Shown here one piece after another: positions 45,813-55,089 of a DNA stretch of 64,000 nt. The first letter of the stretch is position 1; every line of letters begins with the position of its first letter. Where the stretch lies: NCBI RefSeq assembly GCF_001975985.1, contig NZ_MTQF01000004.1, positions 403,838 through 467,837 on the forward strand, written 5' to 3'. The translations under genes were made by a program, and so were the position numbers. Origin of the DNA: [Flexibacter] sp. ATCC 35103 (GTDB taxonomy: Bacteria > Bacteroidota > Bacteroidia > Flavobacteriales > Flavobacteriaceae). Below the pieces are notes generated by a model. It saw only the letters and a program-made list of their open reading frames with translations. It made no database searches and was not told the origin of the DNA.

Positions 45813-46439
45813 ATGAATAAATACACCGTTTTAAAATGGGAAAAGCTGTTGTTATGGCTCATCCCTCCTATTCTTCGAAAAAAAACACATTTTGACTGGC
45901 TCGATGTTTTATTGACTCCGCTTCATACCATTTACGAGGAGATTCTGTATAAAATGCAGCATACAGGTCAGGTTATTTACCTGGAAAAAGTGCTGAACGA
46001 CACCTATAATCCAACGAAAATCTACAATCCTAATTTAAGCACCGAACAGAAACGATTAGAAGAGTTAATTTATATAGACGAATCGGTCAAACCAACTTTA
46101 CAGTATGTATATCTGCACAAAGAGTATTACGAACCAGATGGCACTTTAATAATTCCGCAATTAAAAGTTTTTACGCATGAGGAATATAAAAACAGAAACA
46201 ATAAAACTGTTTATCTCGCTCATCGTTCAGATTATACCACAATTGCTTACGCCAATTTCAGGGTATTTATTCCGGAAAGTTTAATAACAAATCAAACTAT
46301 AATTGTCGAGCCCAATAAATCTGTACAATCAGAAGCAATTAAGGTTGCTAATATTGAATACCACAATTTGTTAAACTTTTATAAACTGGCTGGTAAAAGT
46401 TACGAAAGCTATTCGTACACATCAGGAAATAGAATATAA
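45813..46439 (+). CDS. Tail protein gpI-like
   Basis: 208 residues, 15 bp after the gpJ-like gene. The start YTVLKWEKLLLWLIPPILRK and IYEEILYKMQHTGQVIYLEK fits the Bacteroidetes gpI-like wedge connector; no decisive motif is visible. Position after gpJ supports it. Confidence 0.6.
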   Translation: MNKYTVLKWEKLLLWLIPPILRKKTHFDWLDVLLTPLHTIYEEILYKMQHTGQVIYLEKVLNDTYNPTKIYNPNLSTEQKRLEELIYIDESVKPTLQYVYLHKEYYEPDGTLIIPQLKVFTHEEYKNRNNKTVYLAHRSDYTTIAYANFRVFIPESLITNQTIIVEPNKSVQSEAIKVANIEYHNLLNFYKLAGKSYESYSYTSGNRI

Positions 46440-46489
46440 AAGCAAGACAACAAAATACTATAAAACAACAGACATTTAAATCCATAAAA

Positions 46490-48394
46490 ATGAAACAAGT
46501 AAATTTTAGTCATTCAGGAGGATTTCCTCTCGAGCAAGAAACTTTAGAAAGACTTCAAACCGCGTACAGATCTGAATTATTTGGAGCTTTACAAAGCCAT
46601 TTAAGCATCAATACAGGTTATAATTATATTGTAGCTCCAGCAACTAATGCTGCAAAAGGCTGGGCTATTATCCAACAAGACGAAAATAACCTCAAAGATT
46701 CCGGAAGGGCACTACCTCAAACAGAAGGAATTTTATACCCTATTGCCAAAGGTACTGATACTGGTTATCTAAAAACCACCAGAACAGGGGTAAATCTGGT
46801 ATACGGAACCGGAGTTTCGCAAACTGCTTATTTTGATTATGAAGCAGAATACATCACTGAAACTGAATATGGTAACGGGATTTCTCAAAATAGCGATGCA
46901 TTAAGAATAGAATATTATGATTTGGCAAATTTTAAAATCGTAAAAGATATTCAGTCGATACAAGCTGATATTGATACTATTAATCAAACATATCTCCCTC
47001 TGGATGGTTCAAAGGCAATGAAAGGCGATCTGGATTTAGACATTTATCAATTGTCAAAATTAGATATAAAAGAAACCCCTACAGCCAATGTAAGAGTTAC
47101 AGATTTTAGATTGGGATCAACCTTAGGCAGAGCATTAGTAAACAATAATACAAAACTTACATTAAATTATAATTCAGATTGGCAAAATACTTCTATTGGA
47201 GGAAAAGTCTACTTAGAGAATTTAAATACATCAAATTCTATTGGCTCTTTCTTAGCAATAGACAGCTCAAATCAGGTTACTAAAAACAATATGGTAATCG
47301 ATTTAATGGATCGTATTACAGCTTTAGAAAGCAAAATTACAGCTGCTGTCGCTGTCCCTATTGGAATGATAGCTATTTGGGGTAAAACAGATCCTATTCC
47401 GTCAGGTTGGGAAGAATATGTGCCATTAAAAGGAAAAATGCCTGTAGGGTTATTTAATCCAACTCCACAAGAGAGAGGTGATCTTCTGGATGGAGACGGA
47501 GGTAATGGTATAACGTATTACAGAGATGCTAATGGTTCTGTAGTATTTCCTTTTGATACTATGGGGAAAACTGCTGGTAGAATAGGCAGAATATTGAAAA
47601 AAGAAAATATCCCACCACTAGATATAACTTTACCAGTTTCGGCAGATGATAATAGCGGTGGTAATTATTACTATGTTAATGCTTCAGATGAGCAATATGG
47701 AGGTTTAAAAACATATACAGGCGCAGTAAATAATTCAAATGTTGCTGCACCTATAGATTTTACAAACCCTTACAGAGTAGTTCAGTTTATACAATATACA
47801 GGAGGATCTAGTGATACAATCCCACCAACAGCTCCAAATTTAATAATATCAAATATTGGAACTACAAGTATAACTTTAAGATGGACAGCTTCAAGCGATA
47901 ACGTAGCTGTTACTAATTATATTTTATATAGAAGTGGTGCTTTGCCAATTCCGTTAGGCAATGTTCTTTACTATGATGCTAAAGGATTATCAACAGGAAC
48001 AACTTACAGTTTTTATATTACAGCAGAAGACGCAGCCGGAAATATATCAACTTCCAATACTGTAAAAGAAACTACAAAGTCAATTGTAGAACCAACAACT
48101 CCGGATAATTTCACTGCTGCGTTAACGGGTGTTAATAGAATAGACCTTTCATGGATCATAAATACAAATAATAACATTGGGGTCGTTTATGAAATTTATA
48201 GAAAAGAGACATACCCCAATACACTTTTTGAACCAATTCATCAAACGAGTGAAACATATTATATTGACAGAACCATAAATAGTGATTTAAATTATACTTA
48301 TTACGTAGTCGTATTAGATGCTGATGGAAAACCTACTTCTCATTCTACTAATGCAATTGAAGTAAAAGGGGACCCAAATATAAAAGATGAATAA
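46490..48394 (+). CDS. Tail collar fiber with two fibronectin type III domains
   Basis: 634 residues. N-terminal adapter region (about 1-280) includes KQVNFSHSGGFPLEQETLER. Residues about 289-440 contain a phage tail-collar domain (PIGMIAIWGKTDPIPSGWEE, then VPLKGKMPVGLF). Residues about 445-525 and 535-625 are two FN3 domains (RWTASSDNVAVTNYILYR in the first). A fourth, distinct fiber candidate in the locus. It closes the baseplate operon. Confidence 0.7.
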   Translation: MKQVNFSHSGGFPLEQETLERLQTAYRSELFGALQSHLSINTGYNYIVAPATNAAKGWAIIQQDENNLKDSGRALPQTEGILYPIAKGTDTGYLKTTRTGVNLVYGTGVSQTAYFDYEAEYITETEYGNGISQNSDALRIEYYDLANFKIVKDIQSIQADIDTINQTYLPLDGSKAMKGDLDLDIYQLSKLDIKETPTANVRVTDFRLGSTLGRALVNNNTKLTLNYNSDWQNTSIGGKVYLENLNTSNSIGSFLAIDSSNQVTKNNMVIDLMDRITALESKITAAVAVPIGMIAIWGKTDPIPSGWEEYVPLKGKMPVGLFNPTPQERGDLLDGDGGNGITYYRDANGSVVFPFDTMGKTAGRIGRILKKENIPPLDITLPVSADDNSGGNYYYVNASDEQYGGLKTYTGAVNNSNVAAPIDFTNPYRVVQFIQYTGGSSDTIPPTAPNLIISNIGTTSITLRWTASSDNVAVTNYILYRSGALPIPLGNVLYYDAKGLSTGTTYSFYITAEDAAGNISTSNTVKETTKSIVEPTTPDNFTAALTGVNRIDLSWIINTNNNIGVVYEIYRKETYPNTLFEPIHQTSETYYIDRTINSDLNYTYYVVVLDADGKPTSHSTNAIEVKGDPNIKDE

Positions 48395-48470
48395 AAATTG
48401 ACCGATACAATTAACATCTAGGCATTGGATTGAAAAATTTAAAAATAAATCTAAATATCTAATTATAACG

Positions 48471-48500
48471 ATCTTTTGGGGCTTGAAAACCCCAAAAGAT
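48471..48500 (+). terminator. Strong stem-loop after the baseplate operon
   Basis: Perfect 11-bp stem ATCTTTTGGGG / CCCCAAAAGAT with an 8-base loop; the following T run is weak. Confidence 0.6.
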
Positions 48501-48650
48501 TATTTAACTAAATCACTAAAAAAAAGAATTGTGTTTTACATATGCCACAATCGAATGGAAAGAGTTTTAAAGAAATTTAAGAAAAATTAGTTTATGCATT
48601 GACATAAGCAGAACATATGATGCGGAGCATTATTAAACGACAACTTTATT

Positions 48651-48807
48651 ATGGAATCTTCAACAAATAAGTTTGGTGCTGTTCAGGAAACCATAAGTGA
48701 TAATTTAGGCGAATGAAAAAGATAAAACACTATGGATTTTAGGAAAGAAATTTACCAACTTACTTGACGTTATTAGTTTTGATTACGCCCAAAAAAATCT
48801 ATCGTAG
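48651..48807 (+). pseudogene. Possible decayed small gene
   Basis: A frame starting at ATG 48651 (MESSTNKFGAVQETISDNLG) stops at 48714; shifted by one base, the reading continues from 48712 as EKDKTLWILGKKFTNLLDVI to a stop at 48805. The two halves look like one short protein with a frameshift. No family recognised. The remaining bases of 48395-48830 hold nothing else. Confidence 0.35.
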
Positions 48808-48833
48808 AAGATTATAACCTATAAAAAACGGTG

Positions 48834-49301
48834 ATGCATAAAATTTCAGAATATTCAAACGAAATAAAACTATTGCTTTACGGAATTTTTATTTACTTAG
48901 AAATGGATATAGAAATTGTTAAAGTACTGTTTTACCTTATGGTAATGGATACTTTTTTAGGCATTATCAAAACCATAGTATTAAGTAACGCTTTTAGTTT
49001 TAAAAAATTGGCTTTAGGATTTGTATCCAAATTAGCCGTATTGCTAATTCCAACTGCATTGGCATTAATGAGTATAGGACTCAATTACAACTTTAAATGG
49101 TTCGTAACCGTAGTAATGGACTTATTGATAGTGAGTGACGGAATTTCGATAATCAGCAATATTATTGCTATAAAGACAAAAAAAGAAGTAGAAAATTTCG
49201 ACGCAATGACATTGATCCTCAAATCGGTAAGAGATCGATTAATACAACTCTTTAAAAAACTTTTAATTACAATAGATCCAAAATTTCACATAGAAAAATA
49301 A
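48834..49301 (+). CDS. Phage holin (toxin secretion/phage lysis holin family)
   Basis: 155 residues from ATG 48834. Three to four membrane segments are visible (VLFYLMVMDTFLGIIKTIVL; LAVLLIPTALALMSIGL; WFVTVVMDLLIVSDGISIIS), the pattern of holin family 4 in Bacteroidetes prophages. It would permeabilise the inner membrane for the endolysin. It lies apart from the endolysin operon at the far right of the tail block. Confidence 0.75.
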   Translation: MHKISEYSNEIKLLLYGIFIYLEMDIEIVKVLFYLMVMDTFLGIIKTIVLSNAFSFKKLALGFVSKLAVLLIPTALALMSIGLNYNFKWFVTVVMDLLIVSDGISIISNIIAIKTKKEVENFDAMTLILKSVRDRLIQLFKKLLITIDPKFHIEK

Positions 49302-49308
49302 AAAAAAT

Positions 49309-49349
49309 AAAAAGCAGGGAAGGTGTTTCAATATCTTCCCTGCTTTTTT
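49309..49349 (+). terminator. Terminator at the right end of the tail locus
   Basis: Stem AAAGCAGGGAAG / CTTCCCTGCTTT followed by seven T. Confidence 0.9.
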
Positions 49350-49416
49350 TATGTTTAACTTAAAATAATACAAATTAAGAAATCAAATAGTGTAACATAA
49401 TATGCTTTTAAACAGT

Positions 49417-49424
49417 TACATTTG
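49417..49424 (+). promoter_or_regulatory. -7 promoter element of a short transcription unit
   Basis: TACATTTG, perfect -7, 27 bp before a 47-codon ORF. Confidence 0.5.
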
Positions 49425-49450
49425 AAACATACTAATTTAAAAATTTCATT

Positions 49451-49594
49451 ATGAATACTTTAAATAATAAAAACAATGTTTCAAGTGCCAGAACATCCGA
49501 TAAAAAAATGATATCAAAATCAATTTCATCGAGGACAAATGAAAAGAATAGTATCGAAATAAACAAAACGAAACAAAATCTAAACACGTTATAA
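49451..49594 (+). CDS. 47-residue polar small ORF
   Basis: ATG to TAA, 47 residues, rich in Asn, Lys and Ser (MNTLNNKNNVSSARTSDKKM at the start). It is bracketed by a -7 element upstream and a terminator downstream. Could also be a small RNA. No family recognised. Confidence 0.4.
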   Translation: MNTLNNKNNVSSARTSDKKMISKSISSRTNEKNSIEINKTKQNLNTL

Positions 49595-49629
49595 GAGATT
49601 CTATGTTCGTTTACTTCTATAAACTTTAT

Positions 49630-49667
49630 AAAAAAGCCTGTAAACACTAAATTTACAGGCTTTTTTA
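49630..49667. terminator. Bidirectional terminator
   Basis: Stem AAAAAGCCTGTAAA / TTTACAGGCTTTTT; serves the short unit and the convergent efflux operon. Confidence 0.85.
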
Positions 49668-49697
49668 TTTTCAATATTAGACAATCCTAAATCAAAA

Positions 49698-51095
49698 TCA
49701 ATCCGGATTTGCCAGTATTTTATACAATTCAGCATTCGAAATATAAAACTGATTCTCGATACTAATCTGAGACAGTTTTGCACTAACCAAATTATTTTCA
49801 CGCGAATTAATCAGGAATATCGAGCTTTCACCAAAAGAGAATAACTTTTCTTCTGAACTTAGCATCGTCATATAATCTTTGACCAGATTGTCTATCACTG
49901 CTTTTTGTCTTTTTAGTGATGCAATTTCAGTTTGCTGCGCTTTTATTTTGTTTTTAAGCTCGAGTCTCTGCTGATCGATATCAAACTTTAAATCCTGAAT
50001 TTTTAGTTTGGCTAATTTTAGACCTCCGCGTTCTTTCCTTAGAAAAATTGGAATACTAAAATCGATATTAAACTTGTAATCATCGGCATTAAAAGAATCA
50101 AAATAAGACGGTTCAGAAATATAATTGTACCCCACATTTACCTTTGGCAACAGCGAATTTGCTTTAAGCTGTCTATTAATTTCGAGCATAGACATTTTAG
50201 TTTCCAGAGCCTGGATTTTAGGATGTGTTTCCAGTGTTTCTGAATTTACCATCATTGCTGCCGTTTTTAGCGTTTCTTCAAGTGTCTGAATTAAATTTTG
50301 TTCCGGTTTTACATTATCTTCTAACTCAACCGGAACACTTTCGATCCATAAATAATTAGAAAGATTAAGTTTTGCTTTTGCCAGTTTCAGATTTCCGTTT
50401 TCTACATTCAGCTCTCTGTTTCTAACCGTAATTCCTGCCTCGACGCTATCTATTGCAGGAGAATCTCCATATTCTATCAGTTTTTTTACGCCTGCAAAAC
50501 GCGTACTTGCAAACCCAAGATAACTTTTATAAAGCTGGGCTTCGTTATAACTTTTTCTCCATTCAAAATACGCTTCACTTGCTTTGTACAAAACCTCGAT
50601 TGCTCGTAACTTTCGCTGCGCATCACTCAATTTTATCTGCAATTTTCCTTCTCTTACATCCGCCATTCGCTGGTTGATAAACATTCCCTGACCTAAGGCA
50701 AGGTTAATTCCTAGAGAAGTTAATCCTGCTTCGGGAGTACGATTTTGAGGGTTGTAATATTGTCCGTCGGTTTGGTCAAAACCTGCTTTGATTTCGACAC
50801 CATACCAGGTAGGAATTTTAAAACTGCTGTTTAACAGCGAATAATATTCTGTTCCTTTAAATTCTTTTTTATTATAATCTACTTCAATTTTTGGATCAAA
50901 TCCACCGCGGGCAGCCATAAGCATTGCCTGTGCACTGCTTACTTCAAGATTAGCCTGTTTTACCAGCGGATGATACTTTTTTACATATCCCAAAAATTCG
51001 CTGTAACTTAATTCCTCTTTATTAAAATCCTGACTATAAGATGCCGAAAATCCAAATAGAAATAAAAAGGAAAACAATTTTATCATATCCTTCAT
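49698..51095 (-). CDS. TolC-family outer membrane efflux protein
   Basis: 465 residues from the ATG at 51095, which starts one base after the stop of the upstream HlyD gene. Signal peptide FSFLFLFGFSASYSQ. Two long helical hairpins with the TolC pattern (EVSSAQAMLMAARGGFDPKI; YKASEAYFEWRKSYNEAQLY). Forms the outer membrane channel with the HlyD and ABC proteins encoded upstream in the same operon. Confidence 0.9.
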   Translation of the reverse strand: MKDMIKLFSFLFLFGFSASYSQDFNKEELSYSEFLGYVKKYHPLVKQANLEVSSAQAMLMAARGGFDPKIEVDYNKKEFKGTEYYSLLNSSFKIPTWYGVEIKAGFDQTDGQYYNPQNRTPEAGLTSLGINLALGQGMFINQRMADVREGKLQIKLSDAQRKLRAIEVLYKASEAYFEWRKSYNEAQLYKSYLGFASTRFAGVKKLIEYGDSPAIDSVEAGITVRNRELNVENGNLKLAKAKLNLSNYLWIESVPVELEDNVKPEQNLIQTLEETLKTAAMMVNSETLETHPKIQALETKMSMLEINRQLKANSLLPKVNVGYNYISEPSYFDSFNADDYKFNIDFSIPIFLRKERGGLKLAKLKIQDLKFDIDQQRLELKNKIKAQQTEIASLKRQKAVIDNLVKDYMTMLSSEEKLFSFGESSIFLINSRENNLVSAKLSQISIENQFYISNAELYKILANPD

Positions 51096-51096
51096 C

Positions 51097-52452
51097 TTAT
51101 TTTTTCTCCTTTCCTTTTTCTTCTTTTGCATCAGACTTGTAATAATTAGGCGGAAAACCATTTAGGTTACGCCATATTTCATACCATACAGATACGGTTT
51201 CCAGTAAGGCAATACTTTGCGCACCGGCTCCTATGCTCAGTTCTTTTGGCCATTTTTCTTCTTTATTACCATCTGGAGCAATGAGCACCCTGTATTTTCC
51301 GTTGGCACTTATAAAGTTCTCGATTGCCACAACTTTACCTCCAAAAGTTCCGTACGACAATCCCGGCCATCCTGAAAATACGATTCTTGGCCATCCGTCA
51401 AACCAAACCCTAACTCCTGCACCACGATGTACCAGCGGTAAATCGATAGGATCTACATAAGTTTCAACCGCAATATCATAATCTGCAGGCATTATACTTA
51501 CTATTGGCGTTCCTTCTTTGATTGTTTCACCAAGACCCGTCAATAAAGCACGATTTATGTAGCCACTTTGAGGCGCTGTAATATAATACATTCCATTTCG
51601 CATGCTATAATTTACATATTGATTCTGTAATTTATTGACCTGGGCTTCTGTATCATATTGGGTGCTTAAAGCGGTAAACTTATCACTTCTTGATTTCGAA
51701 ATTTTTTCAGAATACTCTGCCGTAATTCGGTTTATCTCAACTCTCGCATTTATAAGTTCATTTTTACTGCTTAGCAATTTATTTTGCTGCGTGATAATAT
51801 AAGCCTCGGATTCTTGTAGTTTCAGTTTTTTCTGTTCCACATCTGTAAGCGGTTTTAATCCTTCTTTGTTAAGTGCCGTCGAACGGGTAAATTGTGTTTG
51901 GGCAATTCGTAACTGCGTCTTAATCGCTTCAAGATCCATACTGTCACTTTTTATTTTCAGTTGGGCTTGTTTGATTTTATTTTGCGCTTGCTGTAATTTT
52001 AATTCCCTTTCAGTATTCAGCGACTTTGCCTGAACATCAAGCGAAGTCACTTTATCGCCATAAGATTCTACAGCCATTTTTTTAGCATCAACCTGATCTT
52101 TAGTATTTCCAACCAAATTGGGATCTAAATAATCTTCTTTGGTTTCTGAAATAAAAAGAATCGTATCGCCTTTTTTTACATAATCACCTTCTTTTACAAA
52201 CCATTTTTCGACCCTTCCGGCAATAGCATTGTGAACCGTTTGCGGTCTTTGGTCTGGTTTTAAAGTCGTAACTGATCCGCTTCCTGAAATATTCTGTGTC
52301 CACGGAAGAAAAAGGCAGGCAAATGCAAAAATCAAAAACCCAATTATAATTCTGTTTAAAATTTTATAGTGCGGTCTTCTCGCAACACTGGTGATCGACG
52401 CGTATTGTCCCGGCGTTATCAGTATATTATTATCTTTAGATATGTTGAGCAT
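51097..52452 (-). CDS. HlyD-family periplasmic adaptor (membrane fusion protein)
   Basis: 451 residues. A single membrane segment (about 33-52), a biotinyl-lipoyl-like start (VHNAIAGRVEKWFVKEGDYV), a long coiled coil (about 120-275) and the closing lipoyl half ITAPQSGYINRALLTGLGET. It links the ABC protein to TolC. It lies 4 bp after the ABC gene. Confidence 0.9.
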   Translation of the reverse strand: MLNISKDNNILITPGQYASITSVARRPHYKILNRIIIGFLIFAFACLFLPWTQNISGSGSVTTLKPDQRPQTVHNAIAGRVEKWFVKEGDYVKKGDTILFISETKEDYLDPNLVGNTKDQVDAKKMAVESYGDKVTSLDVQAKSLNTERELKLQQAQNKIKQAQLKIKSDSMDLEAIKTQLRIAQTQFTRSTALNKEGLKPLTDVEQKKLKLQESEAYIITQQNKLLSSKNELINARVEINRITAEYSEKISKSRSDKFTALSTQYDTEAQVNKLQNQYVNYSMRNGMYYITAPQSGYINRALLTGLGETIKEGTPIVSIMPADYDIAVETYVDPIDLPLVHRGAGVRVWFDGWPRIVFSGWPGLSYGTFGGKVVAIENFISANGKYRVLIAPDGNKEEKWPKELSIGAGAQSIALLETVSVWYEIWRNLNGFPPNYYKSDAKEEKGKEKK

Positions 52453-52456
52453 ATGA

Positions 52457-54112
52457 TTAAAGCTTTATGTCGTTAATAATTTTTCCATCATCAATCGTGA
52501 TCATACGGTCGCATTTATTCTTCCAGATATCGTTTTTAGAAGTAATAATTACCGTCCAGTTATTTTCTTCAGAAAGTAAAAAATCAACAATTTTATTCGA
52601 AGTCAGTTCGTCCATTTTATCAACAGGATCTTCCAGGAATAATATATTAGGTTTATGGACAATGCTTCGTGCCAAAAGAATTTTTTGAATATCTGATGCC
52701 GAAAGTTCACTTCCGCCCGGATGAATCTGATTTTCCAATCCGTTAGGAAAAGTTTTAATATACGGCGTAAGACACACATTATCAAGCGCCCATTTTAAAT
52801 CATCATTATTAATGGTTTGATTTCCAAAAAGAATATTTTCCCTAATCGTACCCGCAAAAAGCGTATCACCCTGCAGGAATGTTCCCGCCTGTTCCCTGTA
52901 AGTATCTTCGTTAAGACGGTTCATATAATTATCTGTAACATACATATCACCACTTTCCGGTTCGAGCAAACCTGAAAGTAAACGCAACAGCGTACTTTTT
53001 CCTGCACCGTTTGTTCCTTTTAATATAATTTTCTCTCCCTGAGATATTTTAAGGTTGATGTTTTTTAGTGACTTTTTATTGTGATTAGGATAATTATAGG
53101 CAATACTTTCTGTCTCAATATTAATTCCGGTATTGCTTACGGCTGAGGTTTGCGGAATACCTGAAATCTCCATATCTGTAACCTGTCCAATTTTTTCTAC
53201 CGAAGTCAGAACATCATAAAAAGATTCTAACCCAAATATGATTTTTTCTACCGAGTTAATCAGTAATACAATAACAATTTCTGCTGCCACAAACTGCCCA
53301 ATGTTCATTTGATGATGAATTACCAGAAAACCACCAATCGACAAAAGGGCAGCCGTAACAATAACTTTAAAAATGGTAAGCTGAATGTATTGCTTTTTCA
53401 TGACCTGAAAATGCTTCTCGCGATTATTTACATATTGGCTTGCATAACCGTCGTTTCTGTTCAATGCATATTCAAAACCGCCTTTTCTTCGAAAACTTTC
53501 GCGGTTACGAGCGATTTCCTGAATCCAGGCCGCGACTTTATATTTAAACTTAGATTCATTAAGACTAGTTTCCAAACCGTCTTTATACGAAAATTTAAAA
53601 ATGATATATAAAATAACGATAAACAAAAGACCAATTACCGTAAAAAAGGAATGATATAAAACCAATAAAATGATCCCGAGTCCTACTTGCAAAAAAGCAG
53701 TACAAAAGTCTAAAAGCAGTTTCGCCGTTCCTTTTTGAACCATTAATGTATCAAAAAATCGGTTGGCTTTTTCGGGAGCATATTCAGAATACATTTCTTT
53801 AAATTTGATTAAAGGCATTCTGTAAGCAAATTCAAATGAAGATCGCACAAAAATTCGCTGTTGCAGGTTTTCAACAATTCGAAGTTGCAAAATCGTCAGA
53901 ACACCGCCAAAACCAACACCCACAGTCACCAGAAAAACCAGTACTACCCAGGAAACGCTGACTTGCCCACTTTGAATAAAATTAATAATAGCCTGAATTC
54001 CTAAAGGCAGAGAGAGATTTACAATACCGCCAAACGCAGCATAGAATATAATTTGATATACGTCACGCTTATCAAGCGCCAGTAAATTAAAAAAACGTTT
54101 TAATGGTGTCAT
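52457..54112 (-). CDS. ABC exporter subunit (permease-ATPase fusion) with altered ATPase motifs
   Basis: 551 residues from ATG 54112. Six membrane segments in about the first 310 residues; nucleotide-binding domain from about 330. Walker A is GTNGAGKST (about 364). The signature reads ELSASDIQK instead of LSGGQ, Walker B reads LFLEDPVDKMD (usual D-E order swapped to E-D), and the H-loop region reads VIITSKND without histidine. This indicates an unusual or weak ATPase. First gene of the export operon; substrate unknown. Confidence 0.85.
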   Translation of the reverse strand: MTPLKRFFNLLALDKRDVYQIIFYAAFGGIVNLSLPLGIQAIINFIQSGQVSVSWVVLVFLVTVGVGFGGVLTILQLRIVENLQQRIFVRSSFEFAYRMPLIKFKEMYSEYAPEKANRFFDTLMVQKGTAKLLLDFCTAFLQVGLGIILLVLYHSFFTVIGLLFIVILYIIFKFSYKDGLETSLNESKFKYKVAAWIQEIARNRESFRRKGGFEYALNRNDGYASQYVNNREKHFQVMKKQYIQLTIFKVIVTAALLSIGGFLVIHHQMNIGQFVAAEIVIVLLINSVEKIIFGLESFYDVLTSVEKIGQVTDMEISGIPQTSAVSNTGINIETESIAYNYPNHNKKSLKNINLKISQGEKIILKGTNGAGKSTLLRLLSGLLEPESGDMYVTDNYMNRLNEDTYREQAGTFLQGDTLFAGTIRENILFGNQTINNDDLKWALDNVCLTPYIKTFPNGLENQIHPGGSELSASDIQKILLARSIVHKPNILFLEDPVDKMDELTSNKIVDFLLSEENNWTVIITSKNDIWKNKCDRMITIDDGKIINDIKL

Positions 54113-54213
54113 GAATTTATAGTATAAATACAAGATTAATATTAGACATTAATATACGGTAAATACCATACAAAGGATTATAGAATTTATCTACTCCTAT
54201 CAAAATTAAGCAT

Positions 54214-54618
54214 TTATAAAATAGCGCGGGGTGGTCTTAAATGTATTTTTCCATAAAATCCAAACAAAAAAACAGGATTATCAATATGATTTTTTCCTTT
54301 AGAATCTATTAGAAAGTATAATGGTGTTATCGAAGCATGATGCGGAATTAAATAATCTAATAAAATACTTCCTTTTGCCAGTTTTGCAGTTTTGGTGTCT
54401 TTTGTTTCGTAATCATCCAATTCTTCACGGATACCGTCACATTTGAATATTTTTTTAAGCAAATTGCAGGTAATTCCCTTAACGGAATGCGTTTCGGAAT
54501 TATCATTTATTATATGGCTGATACTGCTTGATATATTAATACTACTCAATAAAAAATAGCCAATTAGTAACACCTGAAGGCATTTACAGAAAAGACTATT
54601 TTTAATTTTATTCAGCAT
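54214..54618 (-). CDS. Hypothetical membrane-anchored or secreted protein upstream of the export operon
   Basis: 134 residues from the ATG at 54618. A hydrophobic N-terminal segment (VLLIGYFLLSSINISSSIS) may be a signal or anchor. The C-terminal HHASITPLYFLIDSKGKNHI and FLFGFYGKIHLRPPRAIL is not recognised. It is 100 bp upstream of the ABC gene and co-directional, so may be linked to it. Confidence 0.45.
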   Translation of the reverse strand: MLNKIKNSLFCKCLQVLLIGYFLLSSINISSSISHIINDNSETHSVKGITCNLLKKIFKCDGIREELDDYETKDTKTAKLAKGSILLDYLIPHHASITPLYFLIDSKGKNHIDNPVFLFGFYGKIHLRPPRAIL

Positions 54619-54633
54619 TTTATCAGAAATCAA

Positions 54634-55089
54634 AGTTATATTATGAGATAAAAATCAAAATCATAAGGACCGTTTCAGCTCTGTTTTTGGATACTGAAAC
54701 AATCCTGATTGAATCCATTTTTATCAAAAAAATGTACAAGCGCGCAATTTAAATCTAAATTTTCGCTGCTACATTAGAATAACATTAGAATTTCATGACA
54801 CGTAGATACATCTCTTATTATCAATAAATTAAAAAATTATCATTCTGCTTATTCAAGCTTTTTTTTCAAACATTTACATATTTATAAAAAAAAAGAGACA
54901 ATAAACACGAAACATTTATAACTGAAATTTCTTGGAACAGGCAGTATTACATCATATTTAAATGATAGTTTTTAATCTGTATTTTAAAATATAATTCACA
55001 TTAAAAAAATATTTTAATAATTGAGCGTAATTCTTATAATTATTTAAAAAATATAGTAAGTTTGTAAAGGACACCTAACTATAAAAGCG
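54634..55089. other. Intergenic region between export operon and ROK gene
   Basis: Very AT-rich divergent region. It holds a -7 element TAAGTTTG at 55057-55064 for the ROK gene and the palindrome-related sequence AAAATATTTTAATAA at 55006-55020, repeated upstream of susC. Nothing else recognised. Confidence 0.5.
55006..55020. promoter_or_regulatory. Candidate ROK operator upstream of its own gene
   Basis: AAAATATTTTAATAA is identical over 15 bp to 56348-56362 upstream of the SusC gene. Its inner part AAAATATTTT is palindromic. It lies 37 bp before the -7 element. Confidence 0.5.

Noticed and set aside
20902..49301. Complete prophage
   Set aside because: No capsid, portal, terminase, integrase or replication gene is visible.
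20902..49301. Classic eCIS (Afp/PVC/MAC type)
   Set aside because: No AAA+ ATPase or other eCIS hallmark seen; lysis genes and LexA-type repressor favour a tailocin.
49432..49801. Minus-strand frames across the right edge of the tail locus
   Set aside because: They cross a strong terminator and overlap the TolC gene in another frame.
54693..54706. ACTGAAAC resembling the tail-locus box upstream of the ROK gene
   Set aside because: Only the first half matches and no TAnnTTT element stands at the 54-56 bp distance.
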